DNA from: Hericium rajendrae
Lineage: Eukaryota; Basidiomycota; Agaricomycetes; Russulales; Hericiaceae
DNA length: 64,000 nucleotides
Direction: 5' to 3'
Assembly: GCA_033439255.1 (NCBI GenBank)
Contig: CM065889.1
Span: forward strand, 558,001 to 622,000
The position numbers were made by a program, and so were the translations under genes. The first letter of the stretch is position 1. The number at the start of each line of letters is the position of its first letter. This document shows positions 21,971-33,573 of the stretch, piece by piece. The notes below the pieces were generated by a model. That model was not told the DNA's origin and ran no database searches. It saw only the letters and a program-made list of their open reading frames with translations.

Positions 21971-22344
21971 TTTTATATTTATCCGTCTTTACCGCCTCTT
22001 TACCGCCTTGCGTCCACTAATGCTCATGTAACTCACCACACAACAAACAAACAAGTACTATTCGGGACAAGGACCAAACATGGCAGAAAGGCTACAGCGG
22101 TCTGACGCCGTCGATGTAAGGTCGACAGCGCAAACGGAGGTCATTAGGTAGGGATACAGGCGTGACAAACGGAGCACAAAAAATTGCAGGCGGCGAACGT
22201 GAAAGGTATGAGTGAATAAACAACATGTACAGAAAACGATGAAGTGGACACCAATGCGTGTTCCTATTAGTGTGAATGGCCAAATGAAATGCTGAAAGAG
22301 CCCGTTAAATACTGCGTAGACCAAGAATAGAGAGATGGGAGAGC

Positions 22345-24241
22345 CTAGATGTCGAAGACCTGGTAGTCGTACTGGACTTCCTGGCCCCAGTAACTGGGTT
22401 CGCACATCCCCGCCGCCGCCTCGCCATCGCCGCCCAGCGTGAGCGCAGGGACGCTCGACGATGACGCAGGGGACCATTTCGCAAGTTTCGAGCCGGACGG
22501 GTTCGGGCTGCCCGAGTTCAAGAAAGCGCCATAACGCGCCTGCATCTCGCTGATGAGCGCGGACTGCGCCGAGGTCGGGTTGTCGACCGTGCCGAACTGC
22601 AGAGCGTCAGACGCTGTCAAACTCAAGACACAGCGGAGGGACATACCACAATCTGGATGTCGTCCTGGTGGCACACCGAGCCCGCCTCCGTGCAGAACGG
22701 CACCTGCTCGTTGCCGGGGTACGTCGCGCCGAGGGTATACAGGCCCACAAACGCATTGCCGCCGTTGCCCGCCCAGTTTCGCGCGAACGTCCACGTCGCG
22801 CACTTCCACACGGAGTCCGTGCCGAGCGCCTCGAGCGGCACGCGCGCGTCCGCGCTCTGGCCGTCCGCGAGCACGGGCACGGTGTACGCCTGCGTCGAGA
22901 GGATGATGTCCGAGCGCGGGTCCCCGAACGTGCCGTTGACGACCAGCGAGTACAGCGAGGGTGACACGGGCGCGTCGAAGTTCCCGTAAATCGTCAGGCC
23001 CGCCTCGTTGAGCACGGTCGAAATCAAAAGCGGCTTAGACACGTGCGGGAAGGGTGTGCTGGAGTCGAGCGTGGTGGTGAGCAGCGTGCCGTCGTGTACG
23101 GGGCGCATCGGCTCGGACTGCGTCGCGCTGGCCTCGACGGTGTAGCCGAAGAGGTAGGTCTGGTTCTGTGCGCTGAGGATGTCGGAGATGGAGAGGGCGT
23201 TGAGGCAGCTGGTGTCCGATGACGAGCAATCGATGTTCGAGTTGAACAAGCCTTGGATGTTCTTTTGGGCACTTGGGGACAGGAAACCGTAATCCATCGG
23301 GTCCGACTGGAGGATGGCAGACTGGAACAGCGATGATGCGGAGGGGACTGCGAGCAGCGCCCTAACCATGTTCGCGCCGCTGCTCTGACCGGCAATCGTG
23401 ATCTTCGACGCGTCGCCGCCGAAGCTGGGCGCGACCTTCTGCAGGAACTGCAGCGCCGTCATCACATCCTTGACCGCAAAGTTCGTGCGCCCATCTGGGA
23501 ATTGAATCCGAGCTGCCAACAAAAAGATAAGATCAAGATGAAATGCTGCTCCGACGTTAAGACTTACAGCTCCAAGACGGTACTGGATAACAGCGACAAT
23601 AGAGTTAGTGGCCTTCGCAAGACTCGAGCCATCGAGCCCAGGGCCTGTTGCGGAACCTTGGATGAACGAGCCGCCATGGATCCTATGAATACGCGGTTAG
23701 CGCGTAAGGATTGGGTCGCGTGAGCTTCGTAACGCACCACATCAGCGTCGGTGCTTTGCTGTTTCCAGACACAGACGAGGGGACGTAGAGCAGCATGGAC
23801 AGGCAGTCCTCGGAGTACGTCGACGGATCCGAGAACAGCTGGGGACACGCGAGTGGGACCGCGGTGACGTCGGACGAGCCGTTGCTGAACTCCAAAATAA
23901 GAACAAGGCATTGGAAGGAGAACAACATGGTCCACTCACGGAAGCTCCCACGTTGTCGCCATGCTCGAATCCTGCCATCGCTGCGCAGAGGCGTACTTGA
24001 CGGCGAAGCGCGTGCCCCCGGCGGACGCCTCTGTTCCAAGTGCTGTCCCGATCGGCGTCTGCACCAATGGGCCAGACGGGGACTGGCGTGGGCACAGAAT
24101 GCGCTTGACGATGGGTAGATGGCAGAGTAAGCCTCGAGGATCAAGCGGTGGGAACGCGAGACCGCGACCGTGTGACGGGGTTGGATATGCGAGCGCACCC
24201 GAGACTAGGACGAGCGAGAAGAGGGAAGCAAAGGCAACCAT
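22345..24241 (-). CDS. Secreted type-B carboxylesterase/lipase
   Basis: Alpha/beta-hydrolase of the carboxylesterase family, likely extracellular. MVAFASLFSLVLVSGALAYP from 24241 is a signal peptide. Landmarks in order are GTRFAVKYASAQRWQ, EDCLSMLLYVPSS, the oxyanion loop IHGGSFIQGS, ATNSIVAVIQYRLGA, the nucleophile elbow TIAGQSSGAN, the acid region STVLNEAGLTIYG, and the histidine block VCHQDDIQIVFG. It ends GQEVQYDYQVFDI, TAG at 22345. Five or six introns fit and the frame looks intact. Length near 540-560 residues matches fungal members. The substrate cannot be inferred. Confidence 0.92.
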
Positions 24242-26593
24242 TGCGATCTATCTGGAAAGTAATGCGAATAAGATAAATGCTGTCTGCCCAGTCGTTGGTC
24301 GTCTATGATCGTCCGTGTCGGCCAGTGAACGCGGGGCCGTCGTGATAAGGAGATGAGGAAGAATGAAGAGAATTTAAAGGCTGAGAGACCAGCCTCGTGC
24401 CTACCAGTAGAATAAGCTGTGAGAGCACAGGAGAACGGAGATGGTGGTTAGGAACAAGTGATGATGAGGCATTGTTGGCTGCAGAAGGAACAAGAGGGTC
24501 GGAGAAGAGCAGATCCTAGGCCCGCGTCTTCTCCTGCCTTTTCCGTCCTCACCTCGTCCCTGTCATTGTTCTCTCCAAGGTAACTCTTCTCTACTCTTCC
24601 TCGACTCCTGACAACTCGCCCCTGCGTGCCTATCGATCCTACACGGTGTAGCATGCTGCTCGTCAATCTCTGTGGAAGACGAACGTACTCGCGCGGAGCC
24701 AATCTCCCAGTTCGCCTCCGCGATTTGCTTCCGTGCTAAAGCTCGAGGACCTCAACTCTAATTATGAAAGAAGCTCTTCAACAGTTGTCTGTATCAAACT
24801 TCACTTGTGTAGCCAGGTGGCATCGTATATCGTCCTCTTTGCTCACGACGAGTGGACTGGATAGTCCGGACGAGACTCGTTGTGCACAATAAAATAAATC
24901 AATCTATGGTAGTTCGGATAATCCGAACAGTAAGCAACACGCAATAATGCGCCCTTCGAGGGCTCGATCACCCATATGTCCTCGCTAACGCCGCCAGATG
25001 ATTTTAATCGCGGAGAATCAAAGGTAGAAAAATGACAAAAAGCACTCCTCACCGTCAAGATATTGGAATCGGTGTCCGATATCGGATATCAAGACCTGCG
25101 AGGATTAAGAAAATGAGGAAACCCATAGATCAGGATATCTTACGCGCTCAACATTGAACCGCTCTCGGCGCCGGATCCCAACAGGCCACTGGCAACTTCC
25201 GATGGAAAACCGCCACGAAGTCAATGTCCGCTGACGGAGACCTCACAAGGGGCAGATGTTCCACGTGCAATTCAATTATGAGAGGTACGTACCTGGCCTT
25301 AAGGTGCCTGTTGAGCATGCAGGCAGGAAATCAGATACTTGTCTGGAGTTAAGGAAGCGTCAGATGGCTCTTGACGACGCAAAATGTGTCCGTGGGAGGG
25401 ATGACGGTGGGATATTCGTGGACTTAAGCCGCCGAAACGCAACTATCTTGATAGCTCCGCGTGGCTCACATAAGTACATGGGCCGTAGAATGTCCTTCAT
25501 TGCGCAAGCTGCATCCAGACTCGGAGCATACAAACACGGTACACGGAGCGCCGAATGCCCGACCTGTCAATTTCGCCGTCAATTGGGCTCTTCTGGAGCA
25601 TGGGCGCTGCTGCAACATGCAGAGAAGCGGGCGACGATCGTGTCACGAGTAGTTATAACGGTAATGCATAAATCTGGAACAACGCACATAGCTGGCATTA
25701 GTTCATTCTAAGGACGATCCGCCAAGGACGATCCACCCAACAGGGATATTCGAAGAGGAGAACGAGGTACTCAGTCGAGAAAGGGAAACCTAGGTATAGT
25801 TTGTCCGGTCAATGACAGGTTGGTAAAGTCAGACATCATACATACGGTCGACGGACGGGGCGTCTGAAACCCGGCCTCGCGGAACGAATCCAGAAATCCA
25901 CGGTCAGGGACGCCGACCGCTGGTAGAGCGGACAAGAGATGGCTGCCAGGGACAGGGCAAGCATCTGGGGCGAGACATGCCGAAAAAGCGACAATAAGGG
26001 CGAGGTAATAGGGTATTTTGAACTACAAGACGGGTCCCAAGGGGGAGATGTCGAATGCGGTAGCGTTTGTTCAACATTGTTGACAGGCACTTGTTTTGCG
26101 GATCGGAATAGGATTCCATCAGATAATTGGTGGAGACGTTATTTTGCTGGTGCGAGCTTTTGGAGGGTAGGGCTCAGCGCAGTCTTTTGCGGACGCTGTA
26201 CCATGACCGTAGAGGCAAAAGACAAGGTGCAAGTCACAGGCGCCCATTGACGCCCTGGCATCATCGGTCGCAGAACAACAAGTACACGATGAATCCTACG
26301 TGCTTCAATGCGAGTGTATTGAGCAAGACGTGCAGAAAGGGCAATCACGACGTAAGGTGCGAGGTTACTTCGAACATACGAAAGAGTCCTGGAGGGGGTA
26401 GTGTCAGATCCGGTAATGTTTGTCGCGCACCTGTCTTCCCGTGTAGAGTTGGATCAAATTGTGTTTCGTGATGGTGTTTTACTCAGTGCAAGAGTTGTGT
26501 GAAGCTCAGATCCGAAATGCAGCTTGCTGGGCGGAGGCAAGAGACAAGGTGTCGATAGGCGCCCCGCGCCCACGGCAAGCGCCGCTCACCACC
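24242..26593. other. 2.3-kb intergenic region upstream of the esterase and CwfJ-like genes
   Basis: No gene that I can support. One open frame of 151 codons (25256-25711, plus) has no domain, signal peptide or recognisable relatives. A diverged direct duplication is visible: a block at about 26040-26250 reappears at about 26395-26570 (shared GAGGCAA(A/G)AGACAAGGTG and GGCGCC). The second copy lies directly before the CwfJ-like ATG. Confidence 0.5.
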
Positions 26594-29170
26594 ATGGCGT
26601 CGACCGCCACTACATCCTCCTTGAAAATGTGCGTACGGAACCCAGTCTGCATCTGCCATTCAGTGACACATCTAAGTGTATGATAGCCTCACAGTAGGTT
26701 CTGCTCTGGGCTCAATACGCGAGCTTTTTGCGAAAGTCAAAGGCATCAACGCGAAACATGGCAAATTCGACTTCGTCCTGTGTGTCGGGGACTTCTTCGG
26801 ACCCGTGAAGGAAGGTGAGGATGATGGGGATGTTGCTGATTTGTTGGAGGGTAAGCTAGAAGGTATGGTTATGCATTTCATGTGAAGAAATAGCACTGAC
26901 CATTGAACTCAGCGCCGTTAACATGCTACATCATGCAAGGCGAACTTCCGTTGCCGCAAGTTGTCATTGATAAGTTCGCGAAGACCGGTGGAGAGATATG
27001 TCTCAATGTCTTTCTTCTGAGTAAGAACTTCTCAACAATCTCTGTAATGCAAGCACTTATGTCCAGCTTGTTCTTAGGCAAATCTGCTGTCTTCACGACT
27101 GCTGAGGGTCTGCGAATTGCCTGCTTAGGAGGGATATACGAGCCAGGTATTTTCGGGGGCTCCGAACTGCCCCACGTACGCCCAATCTACGCATTTGGAT
27201 TCATTCTGATTGAATCTGACATTGTCTGGCTTCGCCCAGGGGTTCTCATCCCCCTTCTTCACCTCCCAAACCGTCTCAAAGCTGCTGTCCAACACCGTTG
27301 CAAAACCGGGTTCAGCAGGATCCTCTCTTGCGTCCATCATGTCCAGTGCAAGTGCCTCCTCTCTTGTGGACATCATCATCACCCACACCTGGCCTTCCTC
27401 CGTCACCGCATTCTCCTCTGTCCCGCTCCCTTTGCCTGACCTCGCCCGCCCCGGAGCGCCCCCTGTGGATGAAATCATACGCAAGATCAAACCCCGTTAC
27501 ATCTTCTCGAGCGCTGGAGGTGCTTTCTGGGAGCGTGAGCCGTTCGTATGGGCCGACGAGGAAGGGCGCATATCGCGGTTCATCGGCCTCGGCGCATTTG
27601 GCGCGGAACCCTCCCCGGGGGGAAGAAGCAGCGCGTACGGCCTTCCTACCCATCCCCAAATTATCTCTGACATCCTGTTGTTGGCAGTGGTTCTACGCAT
27701 TTACGATCGCCCCGCAGGCGCCTGCATCCGCGCCGCCCGCGAACGCCACGCCCAATCCGTTTACAGAGAATGTACTTCACGGGCCTCATAAACGTCCTCT
27801 GGACGGAGGCCCTGGCGAGAACTTCCGCTGGAGCGGCGTGCAGCGTCCCCAAAACGTAATCGCACGGGTACGCGTCCCACCGCTTTTGCCTCTTGGTCCG
27901 CGTGCTCACCTGCTTTGGTAAGGTCCGCCTGGGGAACCAGGAAAGCCTCCGCCTGGGTATCGCTGTCGCAAGTGCGAGTCGACCGAGGCATGTGTCCTTT
28001 TGCTGCCCTTGGGTCTTCATTTTTGAAAGCCTGACTGTGTTTTAACAGCACTTCATTAACGATTGCCCTGAGCGTACGAAACCGCCAGAAGGCTATGTCT
28101 GCAACATCTGCAACACGGCATGTCTCCATTTTCTATTCCCTGAGCTAACATGCTGATTCCACATTTAGCCCGGTCACTTACTCCGCGATTGCCCGACCAC
28201 GCATCAAGTCGGCGACACCGGCGGGCGCAAGCCGCGCGAGGCTACGTCTGCCGCGCATGCGGCAGCGAGTTGCACTACCTCGACGACTGCCCCGTCATCA
28301 CGGAGCGGCGGCAGGGCGCCCCGAGCGCCGGCGCGGCCCGCCGAAGGAGATCGCGCCGGACGAGTGCTGGTTCTGCCTCTCGAATCCCGCCGTCGCGAAG
28401 CACCTCATCGTCGCGATCGGCGAGGAGTGCTATGTGACGCTGCCGAAAGGTCAGCTCGTGCCGACGCACGCGAGGGAACAGCACCCGGATGCGCGCGTGC
28501 CCGATGTGCCCGGCGGCGGGCATGTGCTGATCGTGCCGATTGCGCATTTCACGACGCTGAGCTCGATACCGGACGACCTGCGGGTTCGGTGGAGAAGGAA
28601 ATCCAAACGTACGTGTTCTTATATTTGAATAGTCGCCCGAAGTGGAGCTGAGCGGAGGTACCCTACACAGTATCAAAACTGCACTGCGTGCGTTCTATGC
28701 CAAACATAGCGCCGTGCCCATCTTCTTCGAGGTCGGCCGGCTCTCCGCGAAGGGCGGACATGCGCACATCCAGGTGATCCCCGTTCCCCAGTCGCTCGCG
28801 GACAAGGTGGAGCAGGCATTCCGCGACGAGGGGCAGCGCCTGGGTGCTGAGTTCGCGGTGGAGGAGCCAGACGCGCCGGTGCCAGGGCAGGAAGCCGGGA
28901 GTTATTTCCGCGCAGAGCTGCCGGATGCGCGGCGACTGGTGCATTGGATGCAGGAGGGTGTGCCGTTTAGCGTGCAGTTTGGCAGGTGGGCAAAGTCATT
29001 TCTTATAATCATTTGGATTTTACTAAATCTACTGCAGGCAAGTGCTTGCGTATCTGATGAGGTTGGAGGACAGGGTGGATTGGAAGGCGTGTATGCAGTC
29101 GGAAGAGGAGGACATAGCCGATGTCCAGGCGTTCAAGACTGCGTTTGCGCCTTTCAGCCCGTTGGCATAG
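26594..29170 (+). CDS. CwfJ/Drn1-like splicing and lariat-debranching factor with zinc knuckles
   Basis: Predicted nuclear spliceosome-associated protein of the CwfJ family (S. pombe Cwf19-like, yeast Drn1). MASTATTSSLKILTVGSALGS opens a metallophosphoesterase-like N-terminal domain (DFVLCVGDFFGP, LTCYIMQGELPLP, GLRIACLGGIYEP, IIITHTWPSSV, PRYIFSSAGGAFWEREP). Three CCHC knuckles follow: CRKCESTEHFINDC, CNICNTPGHLLRDC and CRACGSELHYLDDC. The CwfJ C-terminal HIT-like parts follow: ECWFCLSNP, HLIVAIGEECYVTLPKG, GGGHVLIVPIAHF, FFEVGRLSAKGGHAHIQ. It ends AFAPFSPLA, TAG at 29170. Two introns in the knuckles use GC donors. Single bases are missing in at least four places (near 27617, 28231, 28330 and 28583), so the frame breaks repeatedly although every block is well conserved. 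Confidence 0.9.
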
Positions 29171-29488
29171 TCCAATGTACTTGCATTCCAGATGCGCATC
29201 TCCGTGTTCGTCGTCATGATCCCGGTCCCGATCCCGATTCCATTTTCCATCAATTTGTCTGCACATAACATCTTCCGCAGCGGTTTATGTTACGCAAATG
29301 TTACGTGCAAGGTTGTATATGGTGTATACATTGATTGTCGGAATGTAAGCACCATTACAGAATGTGTCCAGCATTCAGCGCATGCAGTTGTTGTCAACCC
29401 CACCCTCTCTTCCGCCCGCTCGCCGTCCTCTCCCTCTCCCTCTCCTCTTCACTCTCATGGTCATTGTTTCTGCTTCAATCGTCGCTGC

Positions 29489-31313
29489 TCATGTCGTGAA
29501 TGGCTTCATCCCACTGAACACACGGCATCTAATTGTTTCAACTTGGGTTACTTTCTCGAGTGATATGACCTGACGAACGTCGATACGGGATGCGCTGATA
29601 CGCAGTCGCGGTATCGCCATGAAGCCTAGCCACTTGGCAAGAGACTCGTGCAACTCAGGTGTATAGCATTCGCCGAAATTGATGCCGTGCAAGGTCAACG
29701 ATTGTAATTTTCTCCGGGAAGCTTTTGGATTTTCTGGACTGTCCACGGTTTCGGGCTTGGCGTCGGGAGTTGGAAAGGCTGCGCAGATCTGGAGAATATC
29801 GTCACCGTCGAGATACATGTGCTCGAGGTTTACGCAACGACCAAGAGTTGTCAGCCATTGCTGCGTAGTCCAGGAAGTATCTCCATACTCATGACCTTCT
29901 TTCCAAAGTACCCGCAACTCTTCCAAAGGTAATAAATTGCATATATCCTGTACAGTGTCAGGGTATGGCCCACCATGCGGGAGAATGTCTATGTCGGGTT
30001 CGCCTTTGGGGATGCAAGCATACTGGGTCGAATCGCAGGTCGAATCATTGTGTCTCCAGGCCCTGATACGCTGCTCACGCGAGACAGACAAGACGGTGAG
30101 GGTGAAGGGAACGTGTTTGTCGGACGTCGAAGATGTGCTGCCGAGGAAATGTGCGCGCAATCCGGGTAGCACAACGCCAAGCTGGGGTACCTCGTCTAAA
30201 TCGGGAGGATTCTGTAGCTCCATATCAAGCTTGCAGACTAGAGGAAAGACAAGATGATCCATGAGCACGGCACACTGCGCCGCAGTTCCTACTATCCGTA
30301 GAGTCTCCAAGTGCATTAGCCCAACGCAGGACGTCGGATTTGATGCTGATGACAGGTTTCGGTTTGGAAGCGGGATGCAGTTATGGAGGATTAAAGTATG
30401 TAGCGCGGGCATCCTTGAAAGAGACCCCAGCAGAAGGTCAATTCGAAAGTTACTGGCACCCAGCTGCTCTGATAATGGCATCCCAAGGTATGAATATGAA
30501 TATAACCATCTGATTTCTAAATGAGTGAGATTGGCCAATAGGGGCGAACCGTACGACAGATGAACGTTGCATAGAACGACCTTACGCAGCGAAGGTGCAC
30601 AGTCACCAAACGCGTGAACTGGAAGCAAGACGAAACGACTCGAGCTCAACAGTAACGACTCCATCAGCGGAGCAGGCGTGGTGTCCCAAGACGCGACCAC
30701 TTGAGGGAGAATCCGGCGTAGATCAAGGTGGGATAATGGAAGAAATGCTCAAGCAAACTCCCGTCAAATTTTCTGCAATGGTCATTTGATACGGAGATCG
30801 AAAAAGTTTTTGAACGAGCTAGCATCAACCCGCTCCATTGCAGTCCGACAGAATAATTCACATCGGTCCAAAGGCTCGGCTCTTGCAATGCAGCATCGCG
30901 CCAATAACTGCAGACATGCGTGACTTTGATCCATCCAAGGGCAGAGCTCGAGACGCTGGGGCTCTTCCAAACGTCAGACTTCCCGGGAGGTTCTTGAGCA
31001 GCGCTGAATGAAAAATCCGAGATAGAAGTTCTGGTGGAAAACAACAGATTGGGGAAACAGCATTGTAGCGCGTGCGTAGAACGCTGAGTGCCTTCCGCAT
31101 GGCGGCCGCCTCTCGCTCCAGTGCATTTTGAAGACGCCAACGGGTCCTGATTTTATCTATATGAGTCAGTCGAGGGCGGAGGGCCGTGAACCAGTAATCG
31201 TCGGCGCTGTCGAGATAATATGATACAACGCATGAGCGAGACGGAAATAAAATGCTGGGTTTAACAACATACGTGGCGTCCTGCTCAAGGTCGGATGGTG
31301 ATCCTATCTTCAT
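29489..31313 (-). CDS. Basidiomycete F-box-like protein with leucine-rich C terminus
   Basis: Likely SCF substrate adaptor of the large agaricomycete F-box family; target unknown. The ATG at 31313 (MKIGSPSDLEQDAT) is followed by an intron, then IRTRWRLQNALEREAAAMRK, a coiled lead-in, and the F-box ICCFPPELLSRIFHFSAAQE with LGWIKVTHVCSYWRDAALQ. The rest (LRKVVLCNVHLSYGSPLLA, MPALHTLILHNCIPLP, GLMHLETLRIVGTA, LEELRVLWKEG, RKLQSLTLHGINF) reads as degenerate leucine-rich repeats to TAA at 29489. One base is missing just after RIF near 31007 and another near 30740, both inside conserved sequence. Such genes are often recently duplicated or decaying, so true pseudogenisation cannot be excluded here. 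Confidence 0.82.
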
Positions 31314-33573
31314 GACCTGTGTTTGCTATCTACAGATATACTGTTGGGTACTGAATGTCAAGTCAACAGTTTTAGGAAGAACAGAATCGTGCACTTACCG
31401 ACTCGAGACGTTGCGGGATGGACCTGATGAGATGGCTACTGGAGTATTGTCGCTGGAGGGTAGGGACGACGAAAGGGGACACAACTGCGAGGACACCACG
31501 AGGCACGCGTCGTGGCATTCTGTCTGGAGGTGACTTATGAGCGGCGGCCCGACTATGCGGAGAGCCTAAAGATCCACTCACTGCACCGGGTAAGGGCCTC
31601 TGGCGGTCTATTTTACGTACATGGGCTGCCCCCGCGAGCCGACCATGGAGGCGGTGACGACGGAGAGATAAACGGATATGCATTAGGATCCCATGGATCC
31701 CATGGATGACGAAATATGGAAGAGAGCTGAAAATCTGGGCCCAATTTCACCAATGCAGCTGCCACCCGTGCCCCTCGAGAAGTCATGATGAGAATTGATC
31801 TGCTTGCGCACCGCCAAGAACTTGAGCATGGAAAGTCCACACGACCTTCCGTGCATTGCGACATTATGTCCATCCTAACAACCAAGCACACCTTCGAAGA
31901 AAACATGCTGCCGATAGACTCATTTTGAGTTAACCTGTCGCAATGGTTCTTCGGACGCGTTCCCACCAATATAATGATCTTAGTGCTGCCGACAAATGAC
32001 CTGGGCATCGGGAGTTTTGGATCTAATTTGAACGGTCACCAAATCGACCGAGGCATACATGATAATACGTGCTTACCGCAAGTGTGACATGGCGCACATG
32101 AGCAAAGCGAATATACACTTTTGAGAGCAAGTGTTTGGCACATGTCGACGCAGAGCTAGAACGGTCTGGCCAACTTCATAGACTGGGACAAGCGCAGTGA
32201 AAAATCACGATGGTAGCGAATAACAATGGTCGCTCGTCTAACTGGAAGCCAAATTATCCTCGGAACTCGAGAGTCGAGAACCACTTACTTATCGAGAACG
32301 GGGCTTTGGACATGCCGTCTCATATGTCATCAGATCGCGGCAGAAGCTGCAGTTGGAAGGCTTCAGGAATAGGGTGCTGTTGCTGGGATGCTCCATATGC
32401 TTTTTAGGCTATGTGGAATACATTTAAACCTGTGGGTCCTCGATCAGATGGTAGCTGAGTAAAAGTCCCACCGGAGACGGTCAGAAGGTCTCGACGTACG
32501 GTCTGGATGAGAAGCCCGAGGACGAAGTGTGGTCAAATCGATAAGTTTGGCAAGCTGAAGTCCCATACCATAAATTGATATGTGAAGCGATAAGCTATGC
32601 AGCACGATTCAAGACAACTCGAGAACCATCATGCATCATCAGGTCCGGGATACTACTAGGATTGAACTAGGAAATCGAAAAGAACTAGAAGAAATGTACA
32701 CCACTCTAACGAGCCCTGCCGCCGTGCAATTCGACGACAGGGAGATACGGAGGTATAGTCTATGCCTTGCACCATTAATTCATCTCCTGCGAGGGCCTCA
32801 CGATGCAGATCGACGACCGTGAAAAGCGAAGCCGACGAATTGCCAAAGCGTGAGGGGATGAAGTAAGCAAAACAGGTTCCGGCCCTGTTATACGGCCTTG
32901 TTTAGGGCAGGCGCGAATGAGATGGGGAAGAATGGCCCGGTTTACCAGCAGTATTTCAGTATTTCAGTTCCCTAGTTTCTGGTTTTGAAACATGTCATTG
33001 ACCAAGACGATCACCGACCAAAGTAAAGTTCTCAGACAGAAATACCACTGTGAACGAGCCACCAGTAAGTAGATGGTAAGATATTCGCGAATTCGGATTC
33101 ATGATCAGTTCTGTACGCGAAAAGTCCGACATAGCCGCATAGCCCGCGGCCAAGACGGGCTTAGCTAGGGGCTTTTTTATAGCTTTCATGGAAGAGGTTC
33201 TCGAACAGTGCCATGTGAGAACATGCACCGAAGGCCAAAAGTCTATTGGCGACTGGGGTTGTCCTAGCGTGGAAACGACCCTCGACCTAAACGATCAAAA
33301 AGCGCCTTGCATTCTGCGTGGGTCCAAATGAAACTGCACATGGTTATGAACGGGGTCAGTAGTACCCGAAATTAATTATGGGGAGATCTCGAGGGGAACG
33401 ATACATAATCCAGATTGGGACCATCTAAGCGAGATCTGGGACGCGCGAGGAACACGCGTCGTCGCATTCAACGCGGAAGAAAGTTCGAGGCGTGGCTGCT
33501 TCTGTTATAAGACACTACCATCTTCTTTGTGGTCCATCGTTTCCCTGTTATACGTTCTTCTTGTTCTCATCCT
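31314..33573. other. 2.2-kb intergenic region
   Basis: No supportable gene. A minus-strand open stretch at 31613-32008 has no clear domain. The 10-bp motif GGATCCCATG is doubled near 31688. The last ~100 bases lead into the PLAA start. Confidence 0.5.

Noticed and set aside
24900-25120. Short palindromes (CGGATAATCCG, TCCGATATCGGA) as transposon ends
   Set aside because: Isolated, short and without matching partners or target duplications.
26594-29170. Calling the CwfJ-like gene a pseudogene because of several frame breaks
   Set aside because: All domains and splice sites are conserved and similar breaks occur across many unrelated essential genes in the window, so sequencing error is more likely.
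31613-32008. Minus-strand 131-codon frame as a second F-box gene
   Set aside because: No F-box motif or leucine-rich pattern can be read. Proximity to the real F-box gene is not evidence.
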